NCBI GenBank assembly: GCA_021521415.1
Contig: JAIQDT010001947.1
Coordinates: forward strand, 186,001-250,000
Source of the DNA: Bidens hawaiensis
Lineage: Eukaryota; Streptophyta; Magnoliopsida; Asterales; Asteraceae
DNA length: 64,000 nt
Direction of reading: 5' to 3'
Shown here in pieces: positions 57,704-64,000 of this stretch; the stretch's first letter is position 1; the number at the start of each line of letters is the position of its first letter. Both the position numbers and the translations under genes were made by a program. The notes under the pieces were generated by a model, which worked only from the letters and a program-made list of their open reading frames with translations, did no database searches and was not told where the DNA came from.

Positions 57704-58194
57704 TGTTAGTGCACAAAATTGTTGTCCGTAGCGATCGACTAAGTTATATATATTCTAGATTGTTTATTTATTGTAAAATGGCCATTCGCTATGGATTGTA
57801 TAGCGAATGGGTCCATTCGTTAGTGATCTAGGCTAGTTCGTTAAGTTTATAATCCCATTCGTTATGTAATATAACGAATGGAGGCTGGTTCGTTAAGTTA
57901 TCATCATTCGTTATGGAATCATAACGAATGGAGTCTAATTCGTTTGTGAAGATATAACGAATTAGACATAAATTAACGAATTGGTGTTTTGGCCTATAAA
58001 TAGGCATATCCATGCTCATTTGTAGGTGTACATATTTAGAGAGAGATCTAGATTTAAATTATGTTCTCCATAAGTTATTTCCATCTACCATAATGTATTC
58101 ATCCATATTTATCAATAAAGTAATAATTTAACGTTTAGATCTTGGATATAATCGATGTATCGTATTAGCGGCTAGATCTTGGAAGGTTTCAACA
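57704..58194 (+). repeat. E3 5' LTR
   Basis: Begins TGTTAGTGCACAAAATTG and ends GGAAGGTTTCAACA, just before the primer site. TATAAATAGG at 57995-58004 is the likely promoter. TTCGTTA/TAACGAA occurs about nine times (57815-57985), upstream of the TATA box. The 3' LTR is outside the window, so ends rest on TG...CA and the primer site. Confidence 0.85.
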
Positions 58195-58196
58195 AT

Positions 58197-58208
58197 TGGT
58201 ATCAAAGC
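58197..58208 (+). promoter_or_regulatory. E3 primer-binding site
   Basis: TGGTATCAAAGC, one base off the tRNA-Met complement found in E2. Confidence 0.9.
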
Positions 58209-60438
58209 GGGGGCTGCTCTCGATGCATCAATAATAAGGTATTAATCTGAGTTTTTCGTGTTCTTCGGGTTTTGGTCAGATCTGGAGTAATCTAGTGTGT
58301 TATTGGTGGATTTGTTGGTGAATTCGTGTTTATTGATGGAAGAGGGAACTTCCTGTGTAATTTGGTGTTGAGTTATGGTGTATTGAGTGATTCACCATGG
58401 AAGAGCATGTTGACTTTTGATTCGGTTTATGATGATTTAGTGAGTGTTAAGTTAATTGGATGATGGATTTGTGTTTATTATTGAAATCCGCATGTTTCTG
58501 TGGATTTTGGTGGTTAATTATGGTGTATTGAAGGTTTTTCCATGAAAGAGCATGGTTTCGGGTTGATTTATTTGGTGATGAATAGGTGATTGTTAAGTTA
58601 AACTGATTGTGGATTCGGAATCGTGATGAAAATCCGGGTGTTTGGGTTGAATTTCATGATTTATGATGGTGTTTTGATGATTTCACCATGGATGCAGCTT
58701 GAAAAATGCAGATTCCGGCCAGATCTACTTTTTCCGGCCACTGTAACTGATTTTTCCGGCGAAATTCGTTTTCCGGCGAGCAGTTCAGGTCTAACCTGAT
58801 TCGTTAGTTACTGTAGCTACTTCGTTAAGGATGTTTAACGAATCTACTGTAGCAATTCGTTATGGAATTTTTAACGAATTAGGCTAATTCGTTAAGTTAA
58901 ATCGTTAAGTTAAAGTAACGAATTAAGGTACTTCGTTAGTGTAATTCGTTAAGTTAAAGGTAACGAATTAAGGCACTTCGTTAAGTTAATTCGTTAAGGT
59001 ATTTGTAACGAATTAAGGCAATTCGTTAAATTAATTCGTTATGGTATTGGTAACGAATTAAAGTAATTCGTTATGTGTTATGACGAAGTGGAAATCTTAA
59101 CGGATGGGAGGCCATTCGTGTAACTGTTATAACGAATTAGAATGGTAAGTTATAACGAATTGAGAAGATTTGTTAAGTATGTAACGAATCAGCGAATGGT
59201 TGACGAATGGTGGATATCTATAACGAATTGGAGTTTAATTTATAACGAATTGGAGAGCACGAACTAAGTTAACGAATGAGGTGGATATTTATAACGAATT
59301 AGAGAGGTGATTCGTTAAAAAAAGTGTTATTAGAGTAATCATGAACTAGATCCGTGTTAGATTAATTAAATCTCAGATCTGTGATCTGTGTGAGATTAAC
59401 GAGATCAAACAAGTGGTATCAGAGCTTTCGGTGCTCTTTTACTCTTGAATTTGATAGTTAATTTGTTATTGTTGACGTTTAATTGTTATTTTATGATACT
59501 TTTTATAATCCGGTTTGATTTTGATCGATTTGAGGATAATTGATTGAATTATGGAAGGATTAGACTGGATTTGAGGTGGTTAAAGTATTGGTGAGGTATT
59601 GTGGATTGGAATTGGATATTGATTTGAGTTTGGATTGTTTGGTTTGGATATGAGTTTGGCCGATAAACAGAGGATCGTGTTTTGGTCAAATTAGATCTGT
59701 GATAAGTGTTATAGTGTTACGGGTTTGATATGAGTGGATTCGTGATCGGTGTATGAGTGTTTTGGTACTTGAATTGTGAGATTTGATTGCGTATTGAGTG
59801 TGTATTACGGATTTACTGTTCTGGGTTCATGTTCTTCATTTCCAGATTTCTGGAAATCTTCCTTGAAGATTTGAAGATATGAATATTCTAGTCTGATTCG
59901 TTAATTTGAACTTGATTCGTTAACATATTTCGTCAATTCGTTAAAGGTTATTATTAATTTGTTTCATCAGTTCGTTACTTAATCCGATTCGTGTTCAACA
60001 GATTCGTGTGACACGTGGTTACCTTGGGATTTGTGTTATAACAACCTTTGCCTCGTGGAATTAGGTGTCAGAGTTTGTTATAAATGGTTGTAACTACCTG
60101 ATTCGCTATAGGTTGATTCGCTATCAACTGTAGCTGGTTCGTCATCTTAGTGATTCGTTACATAATACTCTTTAATTCGCTAAGCTTGTACTTAGTACTT
60201 TGCTTAGTCAATTCGTTAGTTTGACTGATTCGTTGACTGATTCGTTGACTCATTCGTTGACCATCTGATTCGTTAACCATCACATTCGTTACATTAATTC
60301 GTTAAATTTTAATTCTGATTTGTTACCTGATAAACCTCAACTTCGTTAAGGTTTAATTCGTTACAACTGTTCGTTATACTGTTTACAGTTCGTTAAAATC
60401 TTTTAATTTTAATCCTTAAAGTTTCAAATTTTACAAAA
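58209..60438 (+). repeat. E3 leader with iterated TTCGTTA/TAACGAA motif
   Basis: 2.2 kb without a gene. 58800-59320 holds about 25 copies by my count, forward and inverted copies alternating, so neighbouring copies can pair. A second primer-site-like GTGGTATCAGAGC occurs at 59413-59425, exactly what precedes the interior in other copia elements. 59900-60400 has about 13 more copies, nearly all forward. Copia leaders are usually a few hundred bases. Confidence 0.88.
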
Positions 60439-63400
60439 ATGGCTGGTATGTATGCACTAGCTTCTCAAAACATGTTGATGCAAAAAATGTTACAACTTGA
60501 TACCGAGATAGGTTCACATTCAAAATGTCCTAGGTTGATGAAATTTAGCGATTTTGCTAAATGGGAACCTCGGTTTCGTGCTCATTTGGGTTCCGTTCAC
60601 CCTGATTGCTCGTATTGTCTAGATAAGGTTTATATGGCACCAATGATTGGTGATGACACTACTGGTTTTACTCCCAAAGCTATTTATCAATATTCACAAG
60701 AAGAGAAGAAAGCATTAGAGATCGAGATAAAGGCTTATTCTACTCTTACTATGGCTTTACCCGAAAATATCTTTCATCAAGTGGGTAGCATAAAGAGATG
60801 TGCTTCCTTATTCCAACATCTTCGTATGAGAAGTATGGGGAACACAACTGAGAGTAAGAAAGTGATGCTCAAGTTTCAGTTTCGAAACTTTAATTTATTG
60901 AAGGGAGAAACTGTTGAAGAGAGGATTACACGGTTTAATCACTTAATTGCTGAAATGGACCAAATGAAATTGGAAGTTACTGAGATGGATAAGATTGACA
61001 CTATTAAGAGTGTACTACCAAGTTCTTACTCCACATTTTTAATGGTTCTGAAAGAAAATAACTATTTCTTGAATGAAGACTTGACTGCCATTGAATTCTT
61101 GCAAAAGATTGAAGCGAGAGAATATGATCTTAAGTGTCAAAAGTCCTCCAAGGATAGTCAAGATCCTGCTTTCTATGGTGGTAGTATGCCTCTAAGTTCA
61201 ACTATCTCTCCGATAACTGCTTTTCTTACCCAAGCTGCAAGTGAAAAAGAATCAACTATCTTTAATGATCCAAGAGCATGTTTTTACACTGCTGGTAATT
61301 CTGGATCTTCTGGTGGTTCTGGAAGTTCAACTACTACTAATCCATTTGCTTCACCACCAAGTGTCAATATGAAGGAAGCTGAACAAAATTTTGCCTTTCT
61401 AACAGTCTTTATGTCTTCATATGAAAACTTGGTAAGTAGTAAGATTGCCACAAGTGATCTAACTGATGAGGATTATGATCAGATTGATCCAGATGATTTG
61501 GAAATCATGGATTTAAAGTGGAACATGGCTATGATCGTCTGTAAAGTTAAAAGATTCATGCAGAGTACTGTAAAGGATCTTCCAGCCTTGAACAAGAAAT
61601 TGAGATTTGACAAGTTAAAGTGAAATACTATAAGTGTCAAGATTTGGGTTACGTAAAGATTGTCAAGATGCAGTGGAAGTGAGATGTCTTCTGATAATGA
61701 TTCTCGATTTGATTCTGACGACTCTTGCGACAAGCCTCCAACGGTGTTTGCTTGCATGGGAAAGATCAATGAGGTTAGTCATTCTATCTCTGCTACTTCA
61801 TCTGTTAAAGTATCATGTGTTGATTGTGAATCTAACAAACCTAAGTTAGAAGCTTTGAAAACTCATAATTATAATCTAGTACGAGAAATTGCTTCTCTGA
61901 AGGATACTTATCGACAATCTCTTGAATCTCAAATGAGATCTCGAGAAAAGATTAAAGCATTGTCGACAAGTAACCACGATCTCAAAGCTGAGTTATCTGT
62001 GAAAATGACGATTAATGACCAAAAGTTTCAAGAAATCTTGAAACATCGTTCAAAGATAACCGAGCTTGAAAATGAGGTTCTTGAGTTGAAGTACAAACTG
62101 GGTAAATTTAGAAATTCTTCTTTATAGTTGAATGAAATTATTGAAGTGTCTGGAAAACAAAAGGATTCAAAGAAAGGCATCGGTTTTGTTGAAATTCCAC
62201 CACCTTTTCACAATGATTATAAAATCAATCCTTTTGCTAGAAAAGAAGAGGATTTGATTGAAAAAGAATATGTGATTTCTGATAAATCCAAACCGGTTAT
62301 AATAGAAACTGTTAAAACCCAAGTTGCTCCTCAAAAACCTCATGTTCAAAGCAACAAAGTCTTTGTTGAAGATGTTGACAACGTGATTATCGAAGACGTG
62401 TTTGAACCTGAGGTAATACACAAGAATAATAACATTCCAAGTTCTAATCATATTCTTTGCAAGCCTCAAGAATTTGAGGAAGCTGTGTATGGTTCATTCA
62501 AGTCTCAAGTGAAAAAGGAAGAAACTGTGAAACCTAAACCAATGAAGGAAAAGAAGTCAGATAAACAAAAGATTTATGATGAGGACTTAACACGTTTTAT
62601 TAATCCTCCTAGTTCTAAGCCATCATCTGTTAGAGTTTTCAAGTTGAAAGGAACTGACACAATGTTTACTGAGAAAGAACATTCCAATTAGTATCATTAA
62701 ACCAGAACTGATTGAGAGTGTATTTCACAATGAAACATCACAGGTTCAAGAACTTGAAAGTCTTTATGCTCAAGCAAAAACATCAGTTTCTTTTGATCCA
62801 TTGACTAAAGCCAAGCAAGTGTTAACACATGCTAAAAGGATTAATTTTGTAAAGTCAACTGGAACAGATACTCTGAAAAGTTTTTCAAATTGTTCAAACT
62901 TAGATTTTTACTTGAAGAAGAAATCTGAGTTATCTGATGAGTTTGTTAAGAGCATGACCAAAAATGTGAGCCATCATCAATCTTCTGCATAATTTGCTCC
63001 AACTAATTCTCAACATCATCGTGTGGACATGCGAAGCTGTTTTCTTTGTGGTCAGCATGGTCATGTTGTGAGAAATTGTAGTCAGAAGAGCTATCAGAAT
63101 ATTCATCCTTTTATCAAAGACCATTCCAAACCGGTTCCTTTGGTAAAAGAGATTCTGAAATGACCTGTGTCGTATGCTGGTGATACTCATATTATGTTCT
63201 CTAATGTGAAACCTCGAAAGGTGATTCATGTTAATGAGACTCATGGTCAAGTGAAACCCAAGTTTATTCCAACTGCACCGTTATGCAAGAATGAGAATTC
63301 AAATGTGGTTCAAGCAGCTTACTTAAGACAAAAGTCTAAGAAGCCGGTAACTTATTCACAAGTGGCTGAACAACAGTTGAAGTCTGTTAAATTTAATGAT

Positions 63401-63457
63401 CAAAGAGAAAACCAAAAGGTGCCCAAGACTGAGGCATGGGCTGCCTTTTTGAACTAA
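60439..63457 (+). pseudogene. E3 Gag, enlarged, with stops and frameshifts
   Basis: An open first part (60439-61623) has the UBN2-like Gag fold (LMKFSDFAKWEPRFRAHL, GETVEERITRFNHLIAEM, IEFLQKIEAREYDL). After TGA 61621 the first zinc knuckle expected by comparison with E2 is degraded. 61850-62115 is a coiled coil ending KYKLGKFRNSS, then stop TAG 62125, EIPPPFHNDY, a KE-rich linker, TAG 62689, a frameshift, and a CCHC knuckle CFLCGQHGHVVRNC (63038-63079). It ends AAFLN-TAA at 63455-63457. Confidence 0.85.
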
Positions 63458-63478
63458 TCATCTTTACTTTGTGTGTAG
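63455..63478 (+). promoter_or_regulatory. E3 gag/pol boundary: TAA plus acceptor-like tract
   Basis: ACTAATCATC (branch-point-like ACTAAT), then TTTACTTTGTGTGTAG before pol. Same arrangement as in E1 and E2 despite little sequence identity; here pol is in another frame from Gag. Confidence 0.5.
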
Positions 63479-64000
63479 GGTTTCATCCAAGACTGTGTCT
63501 GGTGAAAACTGGATAATGGATAGTGGATGTTCTCATCATATCACTGGGAATCTCGATCTATTAACCAACGTGAAACATATTCAAGGGGGTTATGTAGCGT
63601 TTGCTGGGAATTCTGGGGGCATGATCACACAAGAAGGTGAAGTTTCAAATGGTCATATTACTTTTGAAAAAGTAAATTTATTGTGACAAGGTGGATCATA
63701 ACTTATTAAGTGTATCACAAATTTGTGATAAGAAATACACAACGATATTTACTGACAAAGAATGTCTTATCTTGAAACCGGGTTATGTGATTCTCGAGGA
63801 CATGGTTGTGATGCGATCACCACGATCAAATGATATTTATGTCTTAAACATGAGCTCTAAAGTTTCCACATAGATCGAAACATGTTTTGTCTCGAAAGCA
63901 ACTGAGAAAGATTTGATTCTATGGCATCGTAGAATGGGTCACACACATGTTAGAAAGATGAACTATTTAATGGCTAATGATTTAGTGGAAGGTGTCTCGT
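63479..64000 (+). pseudogene. E3 pol, protease and start of integrase
   Basis: Protease with WIMDSGCSHHITGN (DSG 63519-63527); TGA 63684 plus frameshift before HNLLSVSQICDKKY; TAG 63871; then the integrase finger HRRMGHTHVRKMNYL. It runs off the window end. Confidence 0.9.

Larger units (their letters stand above)
57704..64000 (+). mobile_element. Ty1/copia retrotransposon E3, 5' part, runs off the window
   Basis: 5' LTR, tRNA-Met primer site, 2.2-kb leader, Gag with coiled coil and CCHC, protease and start of integrase. Overall plan and some protein motifs (FRNSS, KGIGFVEIPPPF, DSGCSHHITGN, HRRMGH) parallel E1/E2 but the sequence is a different family. Stops and frameshifts show it is dead. 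Confidence 0.93.

Overview
The window is nuclear DNA of a flowering plant. The genes have many short GT-AG introns, the intergenic DNA is AT-rich and packed with transposons, and the proteins are plant families: the ACLB subunit of ATP-citrate lyase, HCF107, a single-domain jacalin lectin and a CAMTA-type protein. The retroelement families and the heltuba-like lectin suggest Asteraceae, but that assignment is inference.

Layout. 1-5757: 5'-truncated Ty1/copia element on the minus strand (E1). 6.6-12.5 kb: a complete 16-exon ACLB gene (minus), with an ACLB exon fragment downstream and two small transposons in its introns. 12.5-27.3 kb: a divergent ACLB/HCF107 interval that was tandemly duplicated. 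The left copy keeps only HCF107 exon 1; the right copy keeps all eight HCF107 exons but carries two frameshifts and a stop. 27.4-28.65 kb: jacalin-related lectin (minus). 31.7-34.4 kb: a short CAMTA-like gene (minus) with CG-1 and TIG domains, no ankyrin or IQ region, and a hydrophobic C-terminal segment. 34.65-49.9 kb: a decayed hAT transposon split by a full-length copia element (E2, 37150-49411, 405-bp LTRs, TSD CAAGT). 50.5-52.5 kb: non-autonomous Helitron. 54.57-56.75 kb: 2.18-kb solo LTR with 5-bp TSD. 57.7 kb to the end: 5' part of a third copia element (E3).

Work for a host gene is visible in four loci: ACLB makes cytosolic acetyl-CoA; HCF107 (here probably dead) stabilises chloroplast psbH/psbB RNA; the lectin and the CAMTA-like protein are likely stress or signalling proteins. 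No pathway links them.

The most unusual material is in the copia elements. E2 carries a large extra ORF (about 980 codons) between pol and the 3' LTR, preceded by a good splice acceptor. The untranslated spacer before it holds paired RNA hairpins conserved in E1 and E2. All three elements have an enlarged Gag with a coiled coil, a stop codon plus splice-acceptor-like sequence at the gag/pol boundary, and (E2, E3) leaders made of dense short iterated motifs, GCGAAGTT in E2 and TAACGAA/TTCGTTA in E3. The E3 motif also fills part of the solo LTR.
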